Shown piece by piece: positions 21,601 through 34,660 of a DNA stretch of 64,000 nucleotides. This DNA is from Utricularia gibba (Eukaryota > Streptophyta > Magnoliopsida > Lamiales > Lentibulariaceae), in contig NEEC01000018.1 in assembly GCA_002189035.1 (NCBI GenBank), positions 1,116,001 through 1,180,000 of the forward strand. Reading direction: 5' to 3'. A model generated the notes under the pieces. That model was not told the origin of the DNA. It was given only the letters and a program-made list of their open reading frames with translations, and did not search any database. The number at the start of each line of letters is the position of its first letter. Positions within the stretch are counted from its first letter, which is position 1. The translations under genes were made by a program, and so were the position numbers.

Positions 21601-24074
21601 AAGTCAAAAATCCATTTTTGACAAAATTGGATGTGTATTCTTTATTAAATATCCAGCGAATAATACGAAAATAGAAGTCGGTTTTAGCTTTTAGCCTTCA
21701 TGTCATTTTCACCCATATAATAAATAACTAATTTACAAATATAGTTAATTTTGTCATACACGTGTCACAAGATAAATAGATTTTAAATTATTAAAGAATA
21801 AATTAATGACGAAATGCTTACGAAGGTTGCATACATCGACAAGTTTAGAAATTAGGGATTCTTGTGTGAATAGCAACCAATTCAAATGTTAAAAAACTTA
21901 TAAATTTATATGTGAATTGATATTTTTATTATTTGAAGAGTGGTTAGAGATCTCATTACAATTGGATTTTAAATGTCATTTTCATCATTGCAAATGAACT
22001 TGTAATATCAATTTTATAAGAATTGCAAGTAAATGAAAAATTCAGATTATGTAATTAACATCAGAAATTATTGATTTTTTTGTATTTATGTTTTAATGAT
22101 TAAATAATAGCCTGATTAGAAAAATTATACTATTTAATTTTTATATATTTCAAAATTATATTTTATATTAAATTAATATTTATATAATTTTTAAAATATA
22201 TAATTAATGTTAATAAAAACAGTTTTATAATCTTAAAATTGATTCTGTTCAGATAGTTTTAAAATTAGTTCTATTAGTTGCATCAATAAGGACATAGGCC
22301 GGAAACGAAAAATGTCCATCAGCTCATGGCCCAATAAAAATATGGATTACGGGCCGGCCAGTAACAACCAATCCAACCGAATGACCAGAGACGTGTCGGA
22401 AAACGAGTGTTAGCCTGTTAGGTGTGCAGCATATTGAACTTAAGACTCCTCTAGTTAACAAACTACTTCACGTGCATGTTGAGTGCATGTCCCATCATTG
22501 TTGTTTTGGTACGGAATATTATGATTTATATTATTTTTAGATAATATTATTCGTTCTAGACATTCAATATTTATATGCTATAAATCTTGTATTGTTTATA
22601 TTTTTTAGAATGTGTTTAATAATACAATATATAAGATTTATACTCAATTTTACATATAAACTATTTTTTTGATTAAATATTATATATATTGTTGAGGACG
22701 AAAATCGATGTTAAAGTGAAAGCCGATTTTTGGGTTACGAATGTGGACGAACGTACCATATCCGATTAAGGCTTTGGTATTCTGTGTGGTGCAAACCTGT
22801 TAACTGAAAATGAAAGAAGATCAGGGTTTTAACGTGAAGATCGTCGAAGAACGGAAAAACCATGGAGCTGTTGGAACTCGTCGTAAAATACCTTCACTAA
22901 ATGGAGTTAGGGAGAAAATACAAGTTGGAGTACTTAAAGTCAAAACCTTTCTTATTTCTTGTATTTATAAGGGAGCTTGACATGATCGAATTATGAGTTC
23001 TGTAAATGTTAGCTGTTTTTTGCGTCTGCTGTACATACTGTGATTCTGCTTTCAGATAACTTTCGACTGCTCTGTCATTGCCGTAATTCGGTTACTTTTC
23101 AAAATGTGCAAAGCGACTGTTGCTGACAGACTCTGACAGTTATCGACTTGTCGGCTTGTGTTATTTCGTCAGAGCACCTTTTGGCTACTTTTCAAAGATC
23201 GATTAACCCAATCCGATTTAGATATATATATATATATATATAATATGATTATACTAATTATATATAAATATATGGATGGTATATAAAAATAAAAAAAAAA
23301 GGGAATGAGACTAATTTATCTATACTATTTGTATACTTAGGCTTTTATTCTCAAATGTTCTCAAGTATATGTATATCCAATTATATTATATTTAAACAGA
23401 CTAATATACTATTATTAGTATATTACATCTTGCATAATTCCCTTTTCATATTTTTAGTTAGGAGATGTTGGTGTCACATATTTAAGTCAACAGGAAAGAC
23501 ATGGAGGGGGCTACAAAAGGGGGAGAGGCCCATAACCAGCTTTAAATCAGTTTTGATTATTTAAATTAATGGATGGAGACTTTCACCTGGGGAGTGATTA
23601 TGCGCAATGAATGCATGAACCGAGTTCAACGAAGCTCTCTCTCATGCCCAAGGACGTACCACGCCGCCCCTACTAATAACCGCCTCCAGCTGCACTTTTT
23701 TTTCCTTTGTTTTTTTTCTAGTGTTGTAGAGTTGTGATGGTTTCATCCAGGAGTTGCTATACACCTTTTTTCTTGTGGTTTGCTTGTTTTTCGTTGTGGG
23801 TTTGAATCAGGACCCTCTAAAGATCATACCTGAAATCGGTTTACTAGGCTTCATTCTGGTTCACATCGGAAAAGGTAAAGTAAAGCTCTTCGCTTTATTG
23901 AAAGAAGTTGACTTCGGGTGTTCATGTCGTGAATTGGGGGTTCTTGATTTTACTCCATTTTTCGCTTGTAGGGGCATAAGTGATCTAAGTTGGATTGTTT
24001 TGTATGGTTATGATTGCTTTGAGATTGAGTTTGATCAGTCTTGTGGTTATGGACAAGTTTCCATATTGAAGTGT
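21601..24074. other. AT-rich spacer with a possible LTR remnant
   Basis: Apart from the possible LTR-like block at about 22691-23215 (listed separately) and an (AT)n run at 23222-23242, I see no gene. The last 400 bases are probably promoter and leader of the CorA-like gene. Confidence 0.4.
22691..23215 (+). repeat. Possible solo-LTR remnant
   Basis: A GC-richer island of about 525 bases in AT-rich sequence begins TGTTGAGG and contains a TATTTATAAG box about halfway, as in plant LTR promoters. It has no coding frame and no second copy in this window. No clear TG...CA ends or target duplication could be confirmed. Confidence 0.25.
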
Positions 24075-25924
24075 ATGGAGGTTAATGACATGGAAGGGAA
24101 TACAGATATGGAATCTGGCCCAGGACCAAGTTCAAGGGAGGATTATTTTCGTGATTCACATTATCCAGTTTCTGTTAAGCAAAAGGCGTACACTTTTGAT
24201 GGCAATGGTAATTACTACAACAAAGAATGGGACTTGACTCCAGGTAAAGGAAAAGAGTTTTGCTGGTACCATGTTGAGCTTCCAAAAGACTATAAGAATC
24301 TTACTCAGGTGGCTGAGTATCTCATAAGCATCTTATGCCCTCCGTTAAAGCTCCAAGACATATTATCTCTTGTTAGCAATGGACCATTCTGCGGGCACAT
24401 TGATGGTGCTCTTGTATTCAGAGTGAACTCACCGCGCCCTGCTTCTAGCAAATTTACTTTCAGAATTGCAGCAAGAGTTACTGAAAACTCAGTGATAACG
24501 GTTTCCCTAGGACGCATCCCAAGATTGGGATTTAGGCCTGCTAATGAGTCTTTATTGTCGGAGATTCCTGCTGTGGAGAGCTCTAGAAACACTGGCAGGA
24601 AAGGGATTCTGATCAAGGAAAGCCTACTTGAATCTCTTTTAGCAATGAACCATTCTGAAGAAGCTGATAATCCTGTCCCTAGAACAGTTTCCAATCTTGT
24701 TGTTCATATAGTTGACACACACGTGGATCATCTTCAGGTTGTTGTCACTGTTATGGAAATGGAACTGGACACCATTGAAATCGACCTCGACAGAGGTATG
24801 CTTTTTTTTTTTCGCATTGGAACATGCTTTTGCACTCCTCTGTGTCATTTCAAAACCCATAAGTTTAATATCTCTCAGTTGGTTATGGGCAGCTTAGCCT
24901 GTGATGGATGAACCATCCATCATATTTTTGTTGAGCACCTAATTCTGTCAAAGAATCAGTTTAAGAACGCATTAGAAGCACCACCATCACTATGTCCTCT
25001 TTCTTGTATTTGAATCACTATGTTTATGGTGTAGACGCATATTTCAGGTGGATTTGGCTTGAAGAAGCAGCTTTTAGATGAAAGAACATTCCCTAAAATG
25101 CATCTCGACTTGCAGCGCTTGTTGCAGGTACCTCATGTGCTTATAACCTTTGTAATGGCTAAACGAAAGGCATGAATTGCATAACGAGGAACTCTGTATA
25201 TGGCTAACCCCAGGTGATTGCTCACGCTGAGCAAGTGTTCCCACGAGTCAAGGAGAAATGCTCCATGAAAGATTGGTTCCCTCAAGAAGATGTGAATGCC
25301 TTGGAAGAGTTAGTTGGTCGGATCAGGAGACTAAAGGAGAGTGTTGGTTTCGTAGCAAATCGCGTCTCTGCCCTTCAAGCCGGACTCGATAGCTGGCAGT
25401 CAGAGCAGATAAACAGAAAGCTCTATTTCCTCTCCTTTCTCTCCATCGTCTTCTTGCCACTGTCAATAATCACTGGAGGTTAGATCTCTCCCTTAGCTCC
25501 CTTAAGTTCCTCAATCTACTGATCTTATGAAGCAGTTTCTGTACTTACCCAATGCTGCAAGTATGCAAGATATGAGATTAGTTCTAGAACTCAACTGCAT
25601 ATACAGAGTTCATCATAGTCATTGCTAACACCAATCTGCATTCTTTTGGAAACAGTTTTTGGGATGAATGTGGGGGGAGTTCCATGGACAGGCCAACGAG
25701 ATCCAGAGACGATCGAAGGCTTTCGCTACGTCATGATCCTGTGTGCAGCCATGCTGGGGGTCGTGCTTCTGTGCTTCGTTTTCCCAGTTCTTCATGGGCA
25801 AGTAGCAAAATGGCAGCACAGGCAACAGTTGAAAAGTTGCTTGTCTCTCAGATGGAGATCCTTCGCTTACAGAGCTGGTGTTCATGGAGACAGAGCAGAA
25901 AAACAGGGATATCTTCGTCTTTGA
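24075..25924 (+). CDS. CorA/MRS2-like magnesium transporter family protein
   Basis: Four exons: 24075-24795, 25048-25127, 25214-25478, 25656-25924. Phases agree and the total is about 444 residues. The N-terminal two thirds is a soluble domain; DLQRLLQVIAHAEQVFPRVK and the following long helix resemble the CorA funnel stalk. The C-terminus has two membrane helices: FLSFLSIVFLPLSIITGVFG ending in the GMN signature (GMNVGG, residues about 362-367), and VMILCAAMLGVVLLCFVFPV. GMN is the selectivity motif of Mg2+ channels. This belongs to the plant group sometimes annotated ZntB/CorA-like, distinct from classical MRS2/MGT. ATG at 24075 is chosen because homology-like sequence begins there. The same frame is open for a further 107 codons upstream, which I take to be leader, perhaps with an intron (donor about 23875, acceptor about 23971). 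Transported ion and membrane are not known. Confidence 0.82.
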
Positions 25925-27165
25925 TTCTGGAGAATCAGTTGCTGATTCATACCTAAAGGATTCATTTTCTGCAACCTTTACGAGTGTTGTTCATGAGACA
26001 TGAATTTAATAAATTAAAAGAATATACTAATATTATGCTCACGAATTAATGTTTTTATTTTTACCAATTACATTATTTTTATGATGAAATTGTATTAAAA
26101 ACATATTAGATTTAGATCAATATAAAAATTTAATCTTCAAATTTTTAAATTACAAAAAATATCTTAAATTGTCAAAAATGTACAAATTAATATTTAAAAT
26201 GGTTTTCAAAATTTTTAAAAAATGAACTAGTTTACAACATCATAAATCGATTCTAATTTTACAACAATAAAATTCTGTGGGTTTTTCACATTCGTAAATA
26301 GAGTTTGACAAACTGAAATACTTTAGTAGGTTTATATCATATTCGTATCTTACGATTTTTGAAATTTAATAAGGATAAGATCATCAGAGTAAGAAAAATG
26401 AAAATTATGAATAATGTTTATTATGATACACCTTTATAATTGTGTTAAAACCAAAATTGATTAATTTGGTTAATCAATTTTGAAAAATTCGAGGATAAAT
26501 CGTTTACAAAAAATATAAGTTGAAAAATTTATGACAATTTTAAAATTTTAAGACTAAATCTTTTATGCTAACTGTAATTTGGATTTGGAATAACATCAAT
26601 AAACTCTATTCTTATCTTTATTATTTATCATAATTAAATTTATGATGGGTTAAAAACCTTTAAAAAACAATATTTTAAAAACAAATTGAACCTATTATTT
26701 AATTTAATCATGAGTTTGGATTAAATATTTTTTATAGTTAATTGAAATGACTTTAATAGTTTTTAATTATACTTCAAATTATTAAGAAAAATAAAAAGCT
26801 ATTATTTAAAAATCTGTTCAAAAGATAAAACAAATGAGCCTAAAAATTTGATCCAATAGGCCCAAATTTTGGAGGAATATGGGCCCAAATGAAAGGCGTG
26901 AAGACAGTGTGCTGCGACTGAGCAGCAAGCCCTTTCTTCTTCTGCGCTTCTTCCGCTGCGTGCATATTCGCTGCTGTTTTCTCTCTCGGGTATAGAGCTT
27001 CTTCTTTTGTTGTTTTTAGCCTTCGTTGGTAACATTCTGGGGTGCTACCCACTCTCTGATTTCTTTTCTAGCTATCTTTTTGAGGAATGAATGCGTAAAG
27101 TTAATAGCTTTTGTTTTCTTTCCTGTTGTTTGTTTTCATAGAGAAAATTTATTGACTTCGAAGGC
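25925..27165. other. AT-rich spacer and 5' flank
   Basis: About 26000-26860 is AT-rich with no recognisable feature. From about 26870 the sequence becomes GC-richer, and it probably contains the promoter and a leader intron of the next gene (a CATAG/GAG acceptor-like site near 27140). Confidence 0.4.
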
Positions 27166-30100
27166 ATGGGTAGCAAAAGGAGAGTGGCTGGGCCTACGCG
27201 GGAATCATCTGGGGTTGATTCAGGGACTCAGATTTCTAGTGAAGAACATTCGGACAAGGAGAAGAAAATAGTGAAAAAGAAGAAGCATCTTGAAAGGCAC
27301 CAGAGTGGCAATCAGGATGATCAGATTTCTAGTGAGGAACGTTCAGCCAAGAAGAAAAAAATGGAAAAGAAGAAGAATATTGAAGGGCCAAAGAATGAGG
27401 ATCACGATGATCCCTCTACCCTGCCTACATCATCGATTAACAAACCATCGTTAAATTCCATGGAGAGGAAGAAAAGACGGAAGCTTTTGGATAAAGAAAG
27501 ACACGAAGTAAGTGTGCAGAATGCTAATTCGGAATGTGAGAAGCCGGATAGTGTAGTGGAAAACGGCCACATTGAGAATGGTAGTACGAGTAGGGGTGGG
27601 ATAACAATATTGCCTGAATTTCATATTGGGGTTTTCAAGGATCTTGCAGCTTTTGATGCAAGTGTTAGAGAATCTGCGGCCAAGGCATTGGCCACAGAGT
27701 TACGGAAGGTACAGGATGTGTATGAGAACCTGGAAGATAAGACTGTCGTTGAGGATAAGTCGAAACTTGAGGCTGAAAAGGAAGATGGTTTGAACAACTG
27801 TGCGCCATCTGTGAGATATGCTGTGAGGAGACTTATTCGTGGTGTGTCATCATCCAGAGAGGTGAGATTATTTATTTTAGAAAAATGATGTTAGACTTTA
27901 TTGAAAAGCATTTGCGCAGATACCTGAAAATGTTCTGGCACTGTTTTACATATATATTGATCGCTGGACGTATATGATTTCACATGGATATCATGCAATT
28001 TTGTGGTATTGTTTTTTGTTCTTCATACATGATATTCAAAAAAATTTGGGTGCGGTAGAAAAAGAATGTGCTGCTTGTGCTAATTTTATTTTTCCTATTG
28101 ATAAAGTTTGCCAGGCAAGGATTTTCCTTGGGGCTCACCATTTTAATTAGCAAGGTTACAAGCATTAAGGTAGAATCTTTGCTGAAACTCATCGTGAGTT
28201 TGCTGGAAATCTCTTCTTCCATGAAAGGCCAGGTTGGAAGATGTTGAAGTATTCAATATTAAAACGACATTAACACCAGGTGGCATTGCCTGACATTAAT
28301 GCTTGCCATGTAGGAGGCTAGAGATTGCCTATTGGGGCGTTTGTTTGCGTATGGAGCTATTGCCAGGTCAGGTAGACTTACTGAAGAATGGAAAAATGAC
28401 CAAAAGACTCCTTTAATCAGAGAATTCACGAGTAGTCTCATTTCCATTGCTTCCAAGAAACGCTACTTACAAGAGCCTGCTGTTGCAGTTTTGCTGGAAA
28501 TGATTGAAAAGGTTCTCTTTCCTTCACCATTCTCCGCAATTATTGGGAAGAAACTAAAGGAACATAAAATGCTCCTCAAATTGGGAATGTTGTTCCATTC
28601 TGTTTTCTATGAGGGTCTTGATTATTTTTTTCGTCATTTGGATAGATAGTCAGAGTTCTTCTGCTGCCATGGCGTGTCTTTTATTTACTTATTTTTTCTA
28701 ATCTTACTTGTTAGTATTGCTCTAAAATTTTGTTAAAACTCATTTTAGTTACCTATTGAGGCCTTGATGGACCATGTCATCGAAGCGCCAGGAATTCAGG
28801 ATTGGTTTGCTCAAGCATCAGAAACAGGGAATCCCGATGCATTGCTACTAGCTCTTAAATTACAGGGGAAGATTCGTGTTGATGACAAGTGCGGAAAATT
28901 ACTACCTTCACCATATTCTAAAAACAATTTTTTTGCTGCGGATCATCTATCATCTATTGCTAATTGCTTGAAGGTGATTTCATTGACTTATTGCAATCAT
29001 ATTCTGTGTTTTTTGGCTGCCTGAATCTCATATTTTTTCTGCGAGATATCAGGAATCTACATTCTGTCAGCCACGGGTGCATCCTATCTGGCCTTTTTTA
29101 GTTGGCTACTTATTGCCTGACTGCGGACAAGAATTGAATGCAGAAGCAGGCCTAGTTGACATCAAGAGACACAAGAGACATCGGAAAACTAGTTCTGTTG
29201 AAGAAGATACAGAAAGAAATTTTAAATGTTTTACAGTGCAAATAATTGAAGATTCACTTCTTGCATCATCACATGATCGCAAGAAATTGGCATTTGATGT
29301 TTACTTGCTCCTTCTTCCGAGGATACATCCAGGCTGCGTTCGGTTTCTGTTGTCTTACAAGGTTGTCCAATGTATAATCGATATACTTTCAACAAAAGAT
29401 TCATGGCTTTATAAAGTTGCTCAAAATTTTCTCAAAGAGCTTTCTGAATGGGTGGTACAAGATGAGTTTCGGAGAGCTGAGGTTATTGTAGCTCTTCAGA
29501 AACACAGTAATGGTAAATTTGATTGCCTGACCAGGTCAAAAACTGTAAAAGATCTCTTGATGGATTTAAAAACAGAGTCAGGTTGTACTCTTTATATTCA
29601 GACTTTGGTGGCTATTTTCCTTGGTGAAAATAATGCCTCGGAAGAGCCCTCAGATCAGAGTCAAACTGTGGATGAGAATTCTGAGAGTGGTTCTATTGAA
29701 GACAAAGATGCCGTTTTGACATCGGGTGGTTCTGAATTCCTTAGGAGTTGGATCGCTGAATCCTTTCTGAGTATCTTAAAGCATTTGAAAGTTGATCAGG
29801 ATGCTAGATTCCGTGTACAGAAAGATATCATGAAGTTCCTTGCTGTTCAAGGTCTATTTTCATCAGCACTTGGGTCTGAAGTTACTTCTTTTGATTTAAA
29901 AGAAAAGCTTAGGTGGCCAAAATCTCCCATTTCTAGTTCTCTGGGCCTGATGTGCATTGAGCAGCTACAATTATTGCTTGCAAATGCCGAGAAAGGAGAA
30001 GTGCATCAAACTGTGGGAAGTTTTGTCGATTCAAATGATCTTGGTTCTGAATTTATGCATTTCCTTAGCACACTATGCAACATTCCATCAGTATCTCTAT

Positions 30101-32413
30101 CCAGACAATTGAGCGATGATGATGAGAAATGTTTCAAGATGATCCAGGCCATGGAGAGCCAACTATCAAGAGAGGTATGGCACTTAGAGTGATTTACCTT
30201 TTAAGTGATTGCTTGTCCTTTGCTCTCCTACTGGTTATTATCAGATTCCATGGTCTTCTCTCTACCATCCGCATTGTTTTCTTTGCCCATGTTGTTATCC
30301 CCTGATGCAAAAACATGTTCTTACGCACTCAGCATTAACTTATAACCATGCATTCTTCATATAAATTTCTGTCACTTAAGTGCAACTTTTTTCCATGCCC
30401 TCCCCACCCTCTTCTTATTATTTTTTCTTTAAAGCAATATTTTCTTTCAGATGAACGTTATATCGACTCTCTTTTTTTTTTCCTGTTGAAGGAGCGTAAT
30501 TGTGGCCTTAGCACAGATGCTAATAAATTCCATGCACTGAGGTACTTGCTTATCCAATTGCTGCTTCAAATCTTTCATAGACCTGGGGAATTTTTCGAAG
30601 CTGGCATGGAACTCGTAATGTGTTGTAAAAAGGCAATTGGCTCACCAGATCTCCCAGAGTCTGCCGAAGAAGATGAACCTGAGTTGATGGATGTGCTTGT
30701 TGACACTATGCTTTCTCTGTTGCCACAGGCTTCATCTCCACTTCGCTCTGCAATTGAGCTGGTAAGATAATTTTTGTTTTTACTCAAATCATTCTCTGCT
30801 ACTGAGTCCCCCCTTCAAAGTTATCTCTATGCGTCAGTGGAAGACATTGGAAGTTTGTTCACCCTGCTTGTATGTTTATATCATCTCTAAAAAGAATAAA
30901 TGAACTGCAATGATAACTTAGCATATCCCTTTTATATTTATCATAATACGTTATTAAATAATGATCAAACTGGTCACTCCAGTAATTTTAGAGAAGTCAT
31001 GAGTTGTGTTTGTCTGTATGATGCAGGTTTTTAAATATTATTGTGATGATATCACGGATGATGGGCTGCATCGCATGTTATGTGTCGTTAAAAAAGATTT
31101 GAAACCGGCTCGACATAAAAATACCAATGATGAAGATGAAGATGAAGATGGTGAAGAAGATCTCCTTGGTGTTGAGGAAGCAGAGGAGTCTTATGAGTCC
31201 GAGACTGGTGAAACTGCTGACAGTGATGACCACATAGACGATTCCGAGGTTGATGATTCAGAGGTTGTGAGTGCTGTGGATCAGGTTACTAAAGAACTTC
31301 CCGATGCATCTGATGCTGATTCCGATGAGGCAATGGATGATGATGCAATGTTTCGCATGGACACTTATCTTGCGAGAATATTCAAGGAAAAGAAGAACCA
31401 AGCGGGGACAGAAACTGCTCATTCCCAGCTTGTGCTCTTTAAGCTCCGTGTTCTTTCCTTGCTGGAGATTTATCTGCATGAAAATCCAGGCAAATTCATT
31501 TATATTTGTGTCATTCTTTAGCTTAGCTTTCTGTGTTGCTCGACAAATAATTATCTTTGCTGATCCATTTGCAGGGAGACCGCAGGTGGTTAAGATATTT
31601 TCAAACCTGGCACATGCGTTTGCAAATCCACAGACAACAGAAGGAAGTGAGCAGCTCAGTCAACGAATATGGGGGATTATTCAGAAAAGAATATTCAAAT
31701 CCAAGGACTATCCCAAAGGAGGATCTGTGCAGCTTTCTGCACTTGTGGTTCTTCTTGAGAAGTACTTGAAGTTGGCAGCCAAACCCTTCAAGAGAAAAAA
31801 ATCAGCTCCAAATCCTTCCAACAAGAAGCTATCTGCATCCTGGAAACGATATCGAATGATCAATTCGCTTGCACAGAGTTCAACATTCTGGATCTTGAAA
31901 ATCATTGATGCTGGAAACTTCAAGGGGCCAGAACTGCAAGGGGTCGGTGACATTTTCCAAACTGTTCTGGAAGCCTATTTTGATAGCAAGAAATCTCAAA
32001 TGAAAGTTCAGTTTCTCAAGGAAATCTTCAGAAGACGGCCATGGATTGGCCATCACCTTCTTGGTTTCCTCCTGGAGAAATGCAGCTGTGCAAAATCTCA
32101 GTTTCGTCAAGTTGAGGCTCTTGATCTGGTGCTGGAAGTGTTGAAGTCCGTAGCAACTTCAAAGTCTGATCAAAGTACATTGTGCAGCCATCTCCCCAAT
32201 CTGAGCCATCTGATCAGTCACCTGGTGATCCATATGCCTGAGAAGCAGTCGAGGCGAGCCGACGTGCTCAAATTCTGCCGCAAAGTGATCCAGATGCTGA
32301 CCACCTCCAATCTAGGCGAAAGATTCATTGACACCATGGGAGCGGATGATCAAGCTGCATGTATAATCCATCTGGGTGAGGCTTTTCTGACTTTGAAGAA
32401 ACAGCAGTCCTGA
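27166..32413 (+). CDS. DNA polymerase V family / MYBBP1A-like nucleolar protein
   Basis: Despite the name, yeast Pol5 relatives act in rRNA gene transcription and ribosome assembly in the nucleolus. Eight exons: 27166-27861, 28107-28232, 28314-28511, 28749-28973, 29053-30174, 30492-30761, 31027-31489, 31575-32413. All are in phase, giving 1312 residues, the usual plant length. The first 150 residues are Lys-rich (KKKKHLERH, MERKKRRKLLDKERHE), as in nucleolar proteins. Conserved blocks include SVRYAVRRLIRGVSSSRE, ARQGFSLGLT and LLGRLFAYGAIARSGRL. An acidic stretch (DEDEDEDGEEDLLG... to SDADSDEAMDDD, residues about 910-990) precedes the terminal helical repeats. Intron 7 uses a GC donor (31490): splicing there restores the conserved ENPGRPQVV junction. 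No defects seen. Lies downstream of the CorA-like gene on the same strand. Confidence 0.93.
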
Positions 32414-33429
32414 AGATATCAGCCATGGGAGGTTCTGGTTCATGAAAACAGGATTCAGAAGCTTCTGTATTCAACTTCTTGTCAGTAGGGATGATGGCTA
32501 TCCATTGCTTTTCCAATAGAATTGCCTTGTAGCAGCTCCTAGCTTTCCTGCAATGCATCATTAAAAATTTTGTTTGTAATCTTTGCAGCATGGTTGGTGC
32601 CTTTGTATTGATGGGGATCTGGATTCATTCTTTCCTGGTTATTTTATTCTGAGCGACTAGATATTACAGCATTGTGTTGTGGAAGCTGATGCAGATGCCA
32701 TATTCAAGATGATATTCTTAAAAGATGTATTTCATGTCATATCAGCATGCTCAACATGGCATGCTGGAAATTCAACAGTTCAGTTTTTTTTCAAAAACGG
32801 ATCATTTAGAAAGTGGTCACTGTTATTTTTTTTTCTTATATAGTTCATCAAAAAATTTACACGTAAAATGATCATTTTTTTTTTCACACAATGTTTTACA
32901 CATGTTCAATTTTCTAATTCATCAATAAAAAAACTGTATCTTTTGTTTTTATATTAGAATTATAGGATTTGGTAGTACTTTTAACGTATATGGTGTTAAA
33001 TTTATAGTACAAGTCACTTAAATAAATACGAGTGTTTTGTAATAAATGTTATTTGAAAAAAATAATAATTATTAAGTATGTAATAAAAAAGATTATTAAA
33101 TTCATATCTAACATCATTAAATATTTGTCATTCAATATTATTATATATTTATTATAAGACTAATTAACACTACATAATACATGAATTTATATTTTATTAT
33201 AAATAAAAGCTTAAATAAAAAATTATTGAAATGAAAATAACATTCAATATAAAATAATCTTTCTCACCCCATCATTTTTCTAACTGTCTATTTGTACTGT
33301 TCACCATCGTTTTTATAACAGTCTGGTTGTTCAAAATTTCCGATGGCCTTTAGCTGCCATTAATTAACTCCGAAGAAGATAAATAAAAGTTTTTAACTTT
33401 TTTTCACAATACCAACAGCACTGGAAAAA
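32414..33429. other. Spacer, 3' flank of the Pol V gene
   Basis: Transcript tail to about 32700, then AT-rich sequence with T-runs near 32780, 32825 and 32875. No gene is seen. Confidence 0.4.
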
Positions 33430-33850
33430 CAGCAGCGCAGCGCACACGGTTTCTTCTTCAGATCAGCTGCAGGGGAGTTGATGCTTCCGATAAATAGTAG
33501 TCACATGTTGTCATCCGATTCTGGAAGGCGAAATGTCACCGACGGCAGCTATGCTGATGCTGTGCCACCACCACACCTCGACGCCGGCGCTGTCAGCGGG
33601 CTCGCCCGCGAGCAAAACTTCAGTGGTTTCTCGATTCCGGTTGTACATGGCGAAGTGGATTTCAGGGGAGATGATGGTTTCCGGCGAGCGGAGGGCGGGT
33701 GAGGGTCTGTTGATCAAAGATGGGTTGAAGGATGTGTAGAAGATCGATCCCTTTTTCCTTGAAAGTTCTGTTGTAATGCATTAGTTTCCATCCTTCTGTA
33801 AATAGAGGAATCATGTTAAGTGGATAACCCTTTTGTTGTAATAGCAAAGT
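33430..33850. other. GC-rich island, unrecognised
   Basis: About 420 bases of clearly GC-richer sequence in AT-rich surroundings. Both strands have open frames of 60-75 codons: plus 33478-33702 and 33533-33739, minus 33717-33511 and 33847-33662. None resembles a family I know. It could be a small gene, a CpG-rich regulatory region or a gene relic. It lies just beyond the 3' end of the aminotransferase pseudogene. Confidence 0.25.
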
Positions 33851-33985
33851 AATGACTATTTACTGATAAACGCGTATACTTTTCACCTATTTGTCTCTGC
33901 AAATGTAGCTTCTAAGCTCCAATCCAAGAAAGCATCTTGTTCAGTTCATATCAGCAAGACCTGCAGGGAAGCGGGGGAGAACAGT

Positions 33986-34660
33986 TTAGTTGTACAATTG
34001 GTGGAATCCTGAGCACGCCTCCAAGACGCTTTCCTTGTGACCAAAAGCACTTTCCCTGATGAACCCTTCTCCACCTGGCCCGAGCCCACTTCCAGGGGGG
34101 ATGACAACAGAGGCTTCTCAAGGATCTAATTTAGCACATCCCCATGAGCTTTGTGCAGGGGAGTGAACCCTCACACAAGGAGTATTCTTACCACTTTACA
34201 CGTTGAACCTGAGTGTATTCAATGTATCCACCATGATCGAAAGAACCTGAGTGAAGTACGTTTAGAATTTTTTTCTTACAGAAGAATCAAATGAACTTTG
34301 CATTCACAAAGTATAAATGTTTCGGCAGTAAGCTTATAATTGAATGGAAAATATCACGAGTAAAGGTACTGCGAACTAACTGTGTAAGAGGGGTCTCGAA
34401 CAGCCATTTTCTGTCTGATCCAAAAAGAACCTGCCGAAATAAAATGATGTGATAATCAGATATAAACCATTCAGAAATAAAAAATGGGGTAACGTTGAAT
34501 AAACCAATCCTGAAGGCGAAAAATGTCACTTTTTGCACCATCAGAAACAAATATATCATCTTCCTCAATGCCAAGATCAGCAAAATATATTGAAGCAATG
34601 GCCGCTCCAGGTTTCTGCTTTGAGAATGTGTTAAGGACAAACAAACAAAAGTCTACGGGC
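33986..34660 (-). pseudogene. LL-diaminopimelate aminotransferase (AGD2/ALD1-like) pseudogene
   Basis: Intact members are PLP enzymes of lysine synthesis or pipecolate formation in plastids. Three separated pieces remain. At about 34650-34510 there is AAIASIYFADLGIEEDDIF followed by VSDGAKSDIFRLQ. At 34430 downward VLFGSD is followed, after a frame change, by MAVRDPSYTV. At 34090-33986 the C-terminus reads [20 protein letters not shown], then HKESVLEAC, and ends at a TAA. The exon end after RLQ lacks a GT donor, and the second exon is frameshifted. An in-frame TGA lies just before the last block. The central part, including the PLP-lysine region, is missing. The fragment order fits a decayed intron-containing copy, not a processed one. 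Confidence 0.8.

Noticed and set aside
24305-24694. Minus-strand open frame of 129 codons inside the CorA-like gene
   Set aside because: It is the shadow of a conserved plus-strand exon, with no homology and no splice or promoter support.
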